A stretch of DNA of 64,000 nucleotides from SABI01 sp963677695. GTDB taxonomy: Bacteria; Spirochaetota; Spirochaetia; Sphaerochaetales; Sphaerochaetaceae. Numbering within the stretch: position 1 is the first letter of the stretch; each line of letters starts with the position of its first letter. The notes beneath the pieces were generated by a model. That model was not told where the DNA came from, made no database searches, and saw only the letters and a program-made list of their open reading frames with translations. Below, in pieces: positions 42,981 through 51,485 of this stretch. Location of the stretch: contig CAXXUJ010000002.1 in the NCBI GenBank assembly GCA_963677695.2, positions 496,001 to 560,000 on the forward strand, read 5' to 3'. A program made the translations under genes and the position numbers.

Positions 42981-43008
42981 GTATAACGGGAATTGTTTTT
43001 AGCAACAA
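42980..43008 (-). promoter_or_regulatory. Candidate sigma-70 promoter of tamB-bamA-mutS
   Basis: On the minus strand TTGTTG (43008-43003), 17-base spacer, TATACT (42985-42980). Transcription would start near 42973, two bases before the GTG at 42971. Confidence 0.45.
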
Positions 43009-43088
43009 ACCCTTTTACGAGGTAAAACATATAACACCGTCAGAGGTGACATTCCAGATGGGATTCTCTCCATTTTTACCTGAATGAA

Positions 43089-43117
43089 TTGTCATCTCTC
43101 TCAACTTTCATTACACT
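43089..43117 (+). promoter_or_regulatory. Sigma-70 promoter for tmk
   Basis: TTGTCA at 43089-43094, a 17-base spacer, TACACT at 43112-43117. The start should be near 43124, leaving a 20-base leader with AGGAGG at 43133-43138. Confidence 0.6.
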
Positions 43118-43143
43118 TGGAAGACACAGGTGAGGAGGTATGC

Positions 43144-43764
43144 ATGAAGCGTATTCTTGATAATTTTATTGTACTCGAAGGACTTGACGGGTCCGGGACT
43201 ACGACACAGCTGAAGGAAATTGTTGAAAGATTCGACATGCAGTCAATTCCCGTTCATGCGACATTTGAACCGACGGGTTCCCCGTTCGGAAAAATTGTCC
43301 GTTCAGTGCTGAAAAAGGAGATTGTAACAACTCCCCTGGCCTTAGCGCACCTCTTTGCCGCAGACAGGGAAGATCATCTTCACAATCCTGTACACGGAAT
43401 CACAGGAATGATCGAGAAAGGGGAGACCATCATCTGTGACAGGTACCTCTTTTCCTCCCTTGCCTACCAGTCCATCGAATGTGGGTACGAGAAGGTTGAA
43501 GAACTCAACGATTTCCCCTACCCCCGTTTCATCTTCTATATCGACACCCCGACTGACGTATGTATGGAAAGGATCTATACGAGAAATGAGGAAACTGAAC
43601 TCTTTGAGGAGCATTCCTATCTCAATAAAGTACGAGAATTTTATGAAAGGGCTTTTTCAACGCTTCCTGAAGAGGTGAATTTCATCAGGATCGACGGAAG
43701 GAAAACAATAGAAGAGATTACAGTGGAAATCGAATCTGTACTTAAAGATAAAGGACTTCTGTAG
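43144..43764 (+). CDS. tmk: Thymidylate kinase with variant P-loop
   Basis: A 206-residue dTMP kinase-family protein. The N-terminus VLEGLDGSGTTTQL matches the family P-loop position, but Thr19 stands where nearly all P-loop kinases have Lys (GxxGxGKT). Other family features are present: FEPTGSPFG (the usual REPGG position), CDRYLFSSLAYQ (DR-Y) and the LID-like RIYTRNEETELFEEH. I start at ATG 43144, with AGGAGG 5 bases before it; the frame from 43084 overlaps the promoter. Its own promoter, single gene, convergent with queA (2-base gap). The family call is secure; activity with this P-loop is inferred. Confidence 0.88.
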   Translation: MKRILDNFIVLEGLDGSGTTTQLKEIVERFDMQSIPVHATFEPTGSPFGKIVRSVLKKEIVTTPLALAHLFAADREDHLHNPVHGITGMIEKGETIICDRYLFSSLAYQSIECGYEKVEELNDFPYPRFIFYIDTPTDVCMERIYTRNEETELFEEHSYLNKVREFYERAFSTLPEEVNFIRIDGRKTIEEITVEIESVLKDKGLL

Positions 43765-43766
43765 AT

Positions 43767-44795
43767 CTACAGGATCAGCATCGCATCTCCGTAACTGAAG
43801 AACCGATACTCCTTCTCCACCGCGTGCTCGTATGCCTTCATGATCTGCTCTTTCGATGAAAAAGAAGAGACAAGGACAAGGAGGGTTGATTCGGGTGTAT
43901 GAAAATTGGTCATGAGATGATCCACCACCTGAAAGGTATATCCCGGGGTAATAAATAATCTGGTCGAGCCCTTTCCAGTCTGCAGGGTCTGTGATTCAGC
44001 ATTCCAGGCACTTTCAAGCGTTCTCACGCTGGTCGTGCCGACAGCAATCACTTTCCTTCCGCTCTTTTTCGCATCATTGATCACTTTCGCTGTCTCTTCT
44101 GATATCTCGTAGTACTCGGTGTGCATCATATGGTCTTCAAGGTGTTCACTGCGAACCGGAAGGAAGGTACCAGGTCCCACATGCAGAGTGACAGGAGCAA
44201 CTGTGATACCCTTTGTTGTTAGAGTATCGAGGATATCCTGAGTGAAATGGAGACCGGCTGTCGGAGCGGCGACCGAGCCGCTGGTATCGGCATACACTGT
44301 CTGATACCGTGATGCGTCGAGGAATTCATCATCACGTCTGATATAAGGAGGGAGAGGGATATGACCTACGGAATCAAAAAACGTATCGTCCAGCGGGACA
44401 TTCGTCTTCAACACCTTTCCGTCTTCATTCTCCCCTGTAATCTCCCCGGTGACAGATGTGTCATCGGTAAACGTGAAAGTTTTACCTATCTTCTGTTTTT
44501 TTGATTTACTGGTCATGACAAGCCAGTGAAGTGAGTCGATCTGGTTAAGGAATAGGAATTCCACCTTTCCACCGTTTTCGCTTCTACCGTACACGCGTGC
44601 CTTTCTCACCTTTGAGTTGTTGACAACGAGAACCGATCCTTCGGAAAGATATGTAGAAAGAGCATCGACTGATGTATCGGTAAGATTTCCTGTACTGCGG
44701 TCTAGAACAAGCAGACGGCTCGTACCTCTCCTGTCGGAAGGATACTGGGCTATCAGATGTTCGGGAAGATTAAAAGAGAATTCCCTGATTTCCAT
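43767..44795 (-). CDS. queA: S-adenosylmethionine:tRNA ribosyltransferase-isomerase
   Basis: A 342-residue QueA that turns preQ1-tRNA into epoxyqueuosine-tRNA using the ribosyl part of SAM. Family signatures include FSFNLPEHLIAQYPSDRRGTSRLLVLDR at the N-terminus (in parts) and VAAPTAGLHFTQDIL, LHVGPGTFLPVR and MTNFHTPESTLLVLVSSF. Its 5' end overlaps the end of ruvB by 26 bases, a common arrangement. Together with tgt at 19276 it supports queuosine synthesis. Confidence 0.96.
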   Translation of the reverse strand: MEIREFSFNLPEHLIAQYPSDRRGTSRLLVLDRSTGNLTDTSVDALSTYLSEGSVLVVNNSKVRKARVYGRSENGGKVEFLFLNQIDSLHWLVMTSKSKKQKIGKTFTFTDDTSVTGEITGENEDGKVLKTNVPLDDTFFDSVGHIPLPPYIRRDDEFLDASRYQTVYADTSGSVAAPTAGLHFTQDILDTLTTKGITVAPVTLHVGPGTFLPVRSEHLEDHMMHTEYYEISEETAKVINDAKKSGRKVIAVGTTSVRTLESAWNAESQTLQTGKGSTRLFITPGYTFQVVDHLMTNFHTPESTLLVLVSSFSSKEQIMKAYEHAVEKEYRFFSYGDAMLIL

Positions 44796-45816
44796 CTTTC
44801 CTTTCCTTTGTAGTGTGTCCTAATAGATCGTATGCCTTCTGTGTCACCATTCTTCCCCGCGGGGTTCTTTTCAGGTACCCCTTCTGAATCAGATAGGGTT
44901 CATAGAAATCCTCAAGGGATTCAATCGCTTCACCGACGCTGATGGCAAGGGTTTCGGCACCTACAGGACCTCCTCCGTAATAATCGATGATCGCTCGGAG
45001 AATATTTCTGTCCTGTTCTTCAAGTCCGTTCCCGTCGATTCCGAGGCGCTGCATACTGCTCTGAACGATCTCTTCATCGATGACACCATTTCCAAGGACG
45101 CTTGCATAGTCCCTCAGACGCCTGAGCAGTCTGTTCGCGATACGGGGTGTACCCCGTGAGCTTCTTGCAAGAATCTTTGTCGCCTCATCAGTAATCTTCA
45201 CATCCAGAAGAGTGCTTGATCGCTTTATGATAGCTGAAAGCTCATCATCACTGTAGAACTCGATTCTGCAGGTGATGCCGAATCGGGAGTAGAGGGGAGA
45301 GGAGACCTGACCTGCCTTGGTCGTGGCACCGATGAGGGTGAACTTAGGTATGGGAATACGAATCGTCCTGGCTGCAGGCCCCTGCCCTATGATCCAGTCA
45401 ATCTCATAGTCTTCCATAGCGATATAGAGCATCTCTTCAAGAGCGGGTCTCATCCGGTGGATTTCATCTATAAAGAATATACTGTTCTCAGTCACATTGG
45501 TAAGGATTCCGGCAAGGTCCTTCGGTTTCTCAAGGGCTGGCGCTGAAGTCATACGGATCTCAGAGCCCATCTCATTTGCGATAATGGATGCCAGGGTCGT
45601 TTTCCCGAGCCCCGGGGGACCGATAAGGAAAACATGGTCTAGGGAATCGGTTCTCTCACGGGCAGCCTTGATAAAGATATCGAGGTTTTCCTTCATCGTA
45701 TCCTGTCCCTGAAAATCCTTCAGCATCTTAGGCCGGAGGATATTTTCATGAGAATCGTTGTCTTCCTGAAATGAGGTCGAAACAAAGGATGTTTCGTTTA
45801 GATCTTCTGTGTTCAC
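44770..45816 (-). CDS. ruvB: Holliday junction branch migration helicase RuvB
   Basis: A 348-residue AAA+ motor that, with RuvA, drives branch migration of Holliday junctions. The N-terminal RPKMLKDFQGQDTMKENL leads to Walker A GPPGLGKTT (about residue 67), Walker B FFIDEIHRM, sensor 1 LIGATTKAGQVSSPLYSRFG and arginine finger region, then the winged-helix domain with GGGPVGAETLA and RTPRGRM. The length is normal. It follows ruvA by 4 bases. Confidence 0.97.
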   Translation of the reverse strand: MNTEDLNETSFVSTSFQEDNDSHENILRPKMLKDFQGQDTMKENLDIFIKAARERTDSLDHVFLIGPPGLGKTTLASIIANEMGSEIRMTSAPALEKPKDLAGILTNVTENSIFFIDEIHRMRPALEEMLYIAMEDYEIDWIIGQGPAARTIRIPIPKFTLIGATTKAGQVSSPLYSRFGITCRIEFYSDDELSAIIKRSSTLLDVKITDEATKILARSSRGTPRIANRLLRRLRDYASVLGNGVIDEEIVQSSMQRLGIDGNGLEEQDRNILRAIIDYYGGGPVGAETLAISVGEAIESLEDFYEPYLIQKGYLKRTPRGRMVTQKAYDLLGHTTKERKDGNQGILF

Positions 45817-45820
45817 TCAC

Positions 45821-46453
45821 CTATCCTAATTGAATCAGGGCCTGTTTGAAAAGGAACTGTTCTTTCTCATGCACGTTCATGTTCTTCAGCTCTCCTTCAT
45901 GCTCTGAAATGATAACCTGAAGACTCTGTACAACCTGTCGTTTATCATAGCCCATATCAGAAAGGGCCGCAACAAGGTCGCGGTATCCATCATCAAGACC
46001 TCGTATATCGTTCCGGGAACTTCCTGTACTCTCCTGAATGACGATTGTATCTCTGAGAGCGAGAATTATCTTCTGTGAAGTCTTCGGTCCGATACCGGGT
46101 ACTGAGGAGATGAATTTGACATCTGAGGTATCAAGGGCTTTCACGAATGCGTCAATCTGTACTCCGCTCAGTATCTTGAGTGCCTGTTTTGCTCCGATTC
46201 CGTTCACTTTCAGAAGTTCTGTGAAAATACTCCTCTCTCTTGTATCGAGAAAACCGAAAAGGGTCATTGAATCCTCACGATGCTGAAGGTAGGTTAAAAG
46301 TCTCACCTCTCGTTTCTCTGCACCCTGAAGGGCAGAAAGTCTTGAGGCGGTAGTATTGCTGATAAGGAGGGAGTACTCTACTCCCCCTGAAGTAAGAATC
46401 ACGGCATGTGAGGGGGAAGACTCAACAAGTTCCCCGATAATTGCATGAATCAT
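45821..46453 (-). CDS. ruvA: Holliday junction branch migration protein RuvA
   Basis: A 210-residue RuvA, the tetrameric junction-binding partner of RuvB. The N-terminal OB fold, the two helix-hairpin-helix motifs (VNGIGAKQALKILSG and VPGIGPKTSQKII) and the C-terminal RuvB-binding domain (VAALSDMGYDKRQVVQSL) are visible. I prefer ATG 46453, 8 bases after GGAGG, over ATG 46459, which is too close to that site. It is between ruvC and ruvB. Confidence 0.95.
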   Translation of the reverse strand: MIHAIIGELVESSPSHAVILTSGGVEYSLLISNTTASRLSALQGAEKREVRLLTYLQHREDSMTLFGFLDTRERSIFTELLKVNGIGAKQALKILSGVQIDAFVKALDTSDVKFISSVPGIGPKTSQKIILALRDTIVIQESTGSSRNDIRGLDDGYRDLVAALSDMGYDKRQVVQSLQVIISEHEGELKNMNVHEKEQFLFKQALIQLG

Positions 46454-46469
46454 GGTCATAACCTCCCGG

Positions 46470-46961
46470 TCAATGAAGTTTCAGCCTGCTGCTGCCGTTC
46501 TTAGCGGCACAGGTGATGGCAGCTGCCAGAGCATCTGCGGCGTGGTCGGGCTTCGGCTGCTTCTCAAGGTTAAGCAGGAGGCGAACCATCTCCTGTATCT
46601 GTTCTTTCTGAGCTGTCCCGATCCCTGATACTGCCATCTTTATCTCAAGCGGTGTGAAGAGTCTCACTTCAACCCCGACATTATTGAGCTGCATGATCAT
46701 CGCACCGATGACCTTGGCAACAGAGAGGGCGCTGGTGACGTTCTTGGCAAAGAAGATATCTTCCATCGAAGCGATATCTACCTTGTGCTGTACAGCGATC
46801 TCGGCAGCCTTCTTCGCTATGGCAATAATACGGCTCTCTTTCAGCTCAGAAGCTGAAGTGCGTATCACACCATAAGAAACAGGCCGGTAACGTTGATTGA
46901 CAGCATCAATCACGCCCCAGCCTGTATGAGCAAGTCCTGGATCAATGCCCAGTATTCTCAC
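46470..46961 (-). CDS. ruvC: Holliday junction resolvase RuvC
   Basis: A 163-residue endonuclease that cuts Holliday junctions symmetrically. The four acidic catalytic positions are present: Asp7 (GIDPGLAHTGWG), Glu67 (MEDIFFAKN), Asp139 and Asp143 (PDHAADALAAAI). The length is typical. It follows yebC by 3 bases and precedes ruvA-ruvB-queA, giving a complete RuvABC set in one operon. Confidence 0.96.
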   Translation of the reverse strand: MRILGIDPGLAHTGWGVIDAVNQRYRPVSYGVIRTSASELKESRIIAIAKKAAEIAVQHKVDIASMEDIFFAKNVTSALSVAKVIGAMIMQLNNVGVEVRLFTPLEIKMAVSGIGTAQKEQIQEMVRLLLNLEKQPKPDHAADALAAAITCAAKNGSSRLKLH

Positions 46962-46964
46962 CTG

Positions 46965-47711
46965 TTATGCCTCGGAATCTTCGTAGTCATCCGGAATCTC
47001 AAGGTTCGAAGAGACATTCTGGACATCATCCAGGTCTTCGAGCTTGTCAATGATCTTCATGACTTTCTGTGTTTTTTCGTTATCAAGAAGGACCATCTGA
47101 TCGGCAATCTTTGTCACTTCTGCACTTGTTTCCTTGTATTCAGCTTCCTGCATACCTTCAAGAACGGTAGAGAAGTCGCCGGGATCGGTCACAACCTCGA
47201 TCACTCCGTCTTCAGTGGAAATATCTTCCGCACCGAGCTCGAGAGCTGCTTCAAGGATCTGGTCTTCTGAGTATTCTGCTTCATCATAGGTGATGATACC
47301 TTTGGTCTGGAACATATAGGAAACGGAACCGGTAGCGCCGAGTGAGCCGCCGAGTTTGCTGAGAGTGGAACGGACATCAGCAGCAGTTCTGTTCTTGTTG
47401 TCTGTAAGGGTATCAATGATGATGGCAACTCCGCCGGGAGCGTACCCTTCATAGGTGAGTTCGTAGTAGGTGGCATCACCGAGTTCGCCTGCACCCTTCT
47501 TGATTGCCCGTTCAATATTATCTTTAGGCATATTCTCAGATCTTGCCTTGAGGATGGCGGTTCTCAGCCGTGCATTGGAATCGGGATCACTCCCCCCCAT
47601 TTTTGCTGCAACGGAAATTTCCTTGATCAGTTTTGAGAACATCACTCCGCGTTTCGCGTCAGCTGCCCCTTTCTTATGCTTGATTGTTGCCCATTTACTA
47701 TGACCGGACAT
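46965..47711 (-). CDS. yebC: YebC/PmpR family protein
   Basis: A 248-residue YebC-family protein. The N-terminus SGHSKWATIKHKKGAADAKR and MPKDNIERAIKKG are unmistakable. Members have been described as DNA-binding regulators and more recently as ribosome-associated factors that help translate proline-rich stretches; which applies here is not known. The gene heads the yebC-ruvC-ruvA-ruvB-queA run and has its own promoter candidate upstream. Confidence 0.95.
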   Translation of the reverse strand: MSGHSKWATIKHKKGAADAKRGVMFSKLIKEISVAAKMGGSDPDSNARLRTAILKARSENMPKDNIERAIKKGAGELGDATYYELTYEGYAPGGVAIIIDTLTDNKNRTAADVRSTLSKLGGSLGATGSVSYMFQTKGIITYDEAEYSEDQILEAALELGAEDISTEDGVIEVVTDPGDFSTVLEGMQEAEYKETSAEVTKIADQMVLLDNEKTQKVMKIIDKLEDLDDVQNVSSNLEIPDDYEDSEA

Positions 47712-47762
47712 ACCTGTACGTACCTCTTTCGTTATCGATTTTTGTTTTAAACAAAGCGCTTT

Positions 47763-47792
47763 AGCCTAACATGCACCTTTCTTTTCCGTCAA
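47763..47792 (-). promoter_or_regulatory. Candidate promoter for yebC-ruvCAB-queA
   Basis: On the minus strand TTGACG (47792-47787), 18-base spacer, TAGGCT (47768-47763), with a TG one base before the -10 (extended -10). The -35 is good and the -10 weak. Confidence 0.45.
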
Positions 47793-47828
47793 GTATCCCC
47801 GGTATAGGTGGAGGAGAGCACCTTAACC

Positions 47829-48989
47829 TTACGGAAGCTGCTCGAGGAAGAGGCGGGTAATAGAGTCACACATCATCAGACCCTCTTGTGTAAGCGAGTA
47901 ACGGTCATTCTTATAATGGGCATGATGGGGCAGATGGGAATCAAGAAAAATAACAGCATCGGTAAACACATCAGCAAAGGAAACATCAAAGGTTTTTTCC
48001 ATATATGGTATATCAATACCGTCGGTGGTCCTGAGTGATGATATCAGGTACTCTTCGAGTCTCTCCTGTGTGCTGAGCGGCTGTTCATGATATCGTGTGT
48101 CTGTAGGTTTCGAAACATATTCAACAACGTGTGCTATTCCCGTGGTTCGGATGACTGTTCCGTTCTTCTCAATCACCCCGACAGCAGACGGACCGACTGC
48201 CTCATACCGTCCATCACTCCAGTAGAGCTGATTATGCTTGGACCTTGTTTCTCCCGTTCGAGAAAAATTCGATATCTCATACTGCTGGAATCCTTTCTCA
48301 CTGAGATGGTTCCAGAGGGCGAAAAGGATGTCCCGCTCTTTCTCTTCATCATACGGAGCGAGTGTTCCCTGATTTCGTTTCTGAACGAGTCTCGTCCCTT
48401 CTTCCCAGGTGAGGTTATAGAGGGAGATGTGGTTGAGCGGCAGGTTATCAGTCAGATATTCGATATCTGATATGGAGTCTGCAATGCTTTGAAATGGGAT
48501 GCAGGTCATCAGATCGGCACTCAGTTCTACGTGTCTCTCATCTGACAACCTTTTCATCAGATGAAGGGCAGAGAGAGTCGCTTCAAGGGAAGCAGAGCGT
48601 TCGAGTGTTGCGAGATGTTTTTCGTTCAGGGTCTGAATTCCTACACTCAATCTGTTAATTCCATGGTCGAAGACCGAAAACATCTCTTTAGTGAGACTCT
48701 CGGGATTCATTTCTATCGTGAATTCTTCAACCTTACCAGGTATTGAAACGATGTCTGCTATCTGCATGAGAGTATCGGGAGAGAGCATGCCGGGATTTCC
48801 ACCCCCGATATATACGGTGGTATAGGGAGAGGTTCTCTTTTCGGCGTGCAGCTCTAATTCTTCGATAAGAACGTGGGAATACGTATCGATCAGGGAAGCA
48901 GAGGCATCAGCTGTGGAATAGAATGCACAGTACCCGCACCTGGAAAAACAGAACGGGATATGGATATAGAGTCCTGAAGCTTCTCTCAT
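47829..48989 (-). CDS. hemW: Radical SAM protein, HemW family (HemN-like)
   Basis: A 386-residue radical SAM protein. The cluster motif is in IPFCFSRCGYCAFYS (CxxxCxxC). GGGNPGMLSPDTL, the block ITIEMNPES-like FTIEMNPESL, and GIQTLNEKHL follow, as in HemW. HemW is often annotated as coproporphyrinogen oxidase but is now regarded as a haem chaperone; it lacks the N-terminal features of true HemN. Substrate is unproven here. It starts 2 bases after the lepB stop, in the same direction. Confidence 0.88.
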   Translation of the reverse strand: MREASGLYIHIPFCFSRCGYCAFYSTADASASLIDTYSHVLIEELELHAEKRTSPYTTVYIGGGNPGMLSPDTLMQIADIVSIPGKVEEFTIEMNPESLTKEMFSVFDHGINRLSVGIQTLNEKHLATLERSASLEATLSALHLMKRLSDERHVELSADLMTCIPFQSIADSISDIEYLTDNLPLNHISLYNLTWEEGTRLVQKRNQGTLAPYDEEKERDILFALWNHLSEKGFQQYEISNFSRTGETRSKHNQLYWSDGRYEAVGPSAVGVIEKNGTVIRTTGIAHVVEYVSKPTDTRYHEQPLSTQERLEEYLISSLRTTDGIDIPYMEKTFDVSFADVFTDAVIFLDSHLPHHAHYKNDRYSLTQEGLMMCDSITRLFLEQLP

Positions 48990-48991
48990 GA

Positions 48992-49987
48992 TCAGCTGAT
49001 CGGGGCAATCCGGTTGAACGGCCAGAAGATGAACTTGACCCGTCCTATGATGTTTTCATTGATAACCGGTCCGAAGTAACGGCCGTCCTGTGAATTGTCC
49101 CGGTTGTCACCGCAGGGAAGTGTGTACCCTTCGGGAACGTAGATTCCCCTCTCCTTCTGAGCGAGAAGACTCCTCTTTTCAAGTGAAGCGGGGTCGAGTT
49201 CGGCAGCTGCCAGTTTCGTGGAATGATCTATTTCATAGTAGTCAACCAGTCCCACATAGTTCTGAATGCTCTTATAATCCTGCAGAAGGTAGGAAGGAGG
49301 TGAGGTTATTCCGGAATCCTGGAAGGCAAGCAGTTCGCCGTAGGCCTTGAACCCGGGATACAGGGTAGCATCGATCGTCTGCTTGGGTGCCGTATTGAGG
49401 TTGTTCACTTCTCGGAACTCAGGATCGGGAAGGGAAGAGGACTGCCCGAACCCCTGTACCTGAGCTGTTCCTTCATCAAAACGGACAATGTCTCCTGAAA
49501 TACCAGCCGCCCTTTTCACATAGAGACGTTCACGGGGGTTGCCGTTATCATCCCTGTCTATATTTACAAGGGAGAAGGTTGCCATATAGATCATCTGTGC
49601 AACGATATCATACACGGGACCACGGGATTCATACTGAGGATTATAGAAAACAATGACATCATCACGGAGGGGGATGTTTGACGAGAAGATCTTCGGTCCT
49701 GTGGGATATGTTTCAATTCCGTAGCTTACCTTACTTACATAGACCCTGTCCTTTATAAGGAACGTGTCCACCATTGATGGTGTCGGGATCATGAAGAGCT
49801 GGAAAAGGTACTGGTTCAAAAGAAGAACCACGATCACAGCAAAAACAATTGCGTCGACCCAGCTGAAGATCTCCCCTTTCAGGGTCTTCTTCTGTGTCCT
49901 GAGAACCTTCTCATCCGCTTTCCGCTGTTTCCGTCTTGTGAGCAGCCTTTCGGTAGAACCGACAATCCACTGCGAATAACTCTTCAT
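48992..49987 (-). CDS. lepB: Signal peptidase I
   Basis: A 331-residue type I signal peptidase that removes signal peptides at the outer face of the inner membrane. A basic N-terminus is followed by one membrane helix (VDAIVFAVIVVLLLNQYLFQL), then box B MIPTPSMVDTF with the catalytic Ser71, and box D RLYVKRAAGISGD with the catalytic Lys158. Box E CGDNRDNSQDGRYFG is near the end. It is larger than usual because of an insertion between boxes D and E. The start at ATG 49987 is preferred to TTG 49996; neither has a clear ribosome binding site. Confidence 0.94.
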   Translation of the reverse strand: MKSYSQWIVGSTERLLTRRKQRKADEKVLRTQKKTLKGEIFSWVDAIVFAVIVVLLLNQYLFQLFMIPTPSMVDTFLIKDRVYVSKVSYGIETYPTGPKIFSSNIPLRDDVIVFYNPQYESRGPVYDIVAQMIYMATFSLVNIDRDDNGNPRERLYVKRAAGISGDIVRFDEGTAQVQGFGQSSSLPDPEFREVNNLNTAPKQTIDATLYPGFKAYGELLAFQDSGITSPPSYLLQDYKSIQNYVGLVDYYEIDHSTKLAAAELDPASLEKRSLLAQKERGIYVPEGYTLPCGDNRDNSQDGRYFGPVINENIIGRVKFIFWPFNRIAPIS

Positions 49988-50054
49988 GCAAGACAACGTA
50001 TCATAATAGATCTATATTGACAATAAGAGACCTAAGGGTTAGGTTTCTAACGGT
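49988..50054. promoter_or_regulatory. Divergent promoter region between lepB and the SUMF1-like gene
   Basis: Plus strand: TTGACA at 50017-50022, 17-base spacer, TAGGTT at 50040-50045, predicting a start near 50052, just before ATG 50055. Minus strand: TATGAT at 50005-50000, with a poor -35, predicting a start near 49993, close to ATG 49987. Neither gene has a Shine-Dalgarno sequence in this 67-base gap. Confidence 0.4.
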
Positions 50055-51485
50055 ATGGCAAAAAAGAAAGAGCATCCTGCTCCGCCGGTGGAACCGGTAC
50101 AGCTGAAACGCATGTGGAATCTTGAACCACCTGTTTATCTCACTATCATCTGGTCAGCGATCATCATTGCTGTATTTTTTATTGTCGCGATTCTTCCCGG
50201 TGCAATAAAAAGCGGAAGGTACTATACAATATCATCTCCCGTAGAGGGTTCAGCGATCTATCTCGACGGTGAATATCTCGGGTCTGGAACGATCACCGAG
50301 TTTGTTCAGGCAGGGGACCATACCCTTTCCTTCGATTTCAGAGATATCGCTTCCACAGAGATAGATTTCAAGGTTAGGAATAAGGTGGTGTTCACTCACC
50401 TCTTCCCCAAAAAATATGAAGTGAGCTCCCCCTACTTCCTCAATGATGCTCAGGTCGGTTTATACCTCGATTCCATGTTCACCGACGTGGTGGCTCACTC
50501 AGCGATTCTATCATATGACAATGTCTACCATTATCCCCCAATCTTCTCCTTTGCAGTGCAGACAGCTCTCGCAGGGAATGATTCACAGAAGATCGTATCA
50601 TTCATGAAAGAGAGTGCGCTGTTTGTCACCTCTCAGGAGATGAGAGCAGATTACCTTACATCTCTTGATCTTCTAAACAGCAGCGGTGTGAACATAAGTG
50701 AGCTTGAGGCTGTCAAAGAAAAACTGGAAAAGCTCACCTACTCTTCTGAAGAAAAACCATCTTCTCTCTCAGTCCAGAACAGTTCGTCGTATACCTCTCA
50801 GATCATATATCTCGGTGAAGAACCTATCAAAGGGTACACCTACCCCTCTCAGAAGGTGACAATCGGTCGAAACGTAACTGATCCTGTGTACCCGGGAGTA
50901 CAGGAGTCCTCTGTAACAGTGGACGTCCCTTCCTTCACTATCAGTGAATCGGAAGTAAGTGAATATCTCTATGCTCTCTTCCTCGAAGAGAATCCTTCCT
51001 GGGCTAAGGAAAGCAAAGATAATCTGATAGCTGAAGGTCTTGTAGATGACTCCTATCTTGACGGAGTATATCCCACAACGAGTTTCGTATCGGCTACGCC
51101 GATCAGGAATATCAGCTGGTACGCAGCCACTGCCTTTACCGATTGGGTACGTGAGAAGACAGGAAAAACAGTTACACTTCTGAGTGAAGCACAGTTTACA
51201 GCCGCCGTTGCGGGGAACACGTCCTATGCTGATTCAATTACCTCCTACATCGACGGAACATCTCCATCAGGACTGTTCGGAGGTGTATGGGAAATGACTT
51301 CTGATTCCTTCATTCCCCTTGAACGCTACCTCGGGTATGCTCCACAGAGCGATATCGATGGGACGATGATCGTCATGAAGGGTGGAAGTTACGTAAACTC
51401 TTCAGATTCAATCGATCGGGCGACCATAGGTCTGATAAAAAAAGACGAATGCAGTGACACTGCCGGTTTCAGGATTGTGTGGTAA
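50055..51485 (+). CDS. Membrane-anchored PEGA and SUMF1-like (formylglycine-generating enzyme fold) protein
   Basis: A 476-residue protein. Residues 1-26 are cytoplasmic and basic/proline-rich; 27-49 form a membrane helix; 55-100 look like a PEGA domain (SPVEGSAIYLDGEYLGSG). A helical middle part follows. Residues of about 270-476 have the SUMF1/PvdO/EgtB fold pattern: IRNISWYAATAFTDWV, GLFGGVWEMT, IVMKGGSYVN and the final AGFRIVW. The paired catalytic Cys of true formylglycine-generating enzymes are absent; the only Cys nearby is in DECSD. It is therefore probably a non-catalytic binding protein facing the periplasm. Its stop overlaps the smpB start by one base (TAATG). Confidence 0.8.
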   Translation: MAKKKEHPAPPVEPVQLKRMWNLEPPVYLTIIWSAIIIAVFFIVAILPGAIKSGRYYTISSPVEGSAIYLDGEYLGSGTITEFVQAGDHTLSFDFRDIASTEIDFKVRNKVVFTHLFPKKYEVSSPYFLNDAQVGLYLDSMFTDVVAHSAILSYDNVYHYPPIFSFAVQTALAGNDSQKIVSFMKESALFVTSQEMRADYLTSLDLLNSSGVNISELEAVKEKLEKLTYSSEEKPSSLSVQNSSSYTSQIIYLGEEPIKGYTYPSQKVTIGRNVTDPVYPGVQESSVTVDVPSFTISESEVSEYLYALFLEENPSWAKESKDNLIAEGLVDDSYLDGVYPTTSFVSATPIRNISWYAATAFTDWVREKTGKTVTLLSEAQFTAAVAGNTSYADSITSYIDGTSPSGLFGGVWEMTSDSFIPLERYLGYAPQSDIDGTMIVMKGGSYVNSSDSIDRATIGLIKKDECSDTAGFRIVW

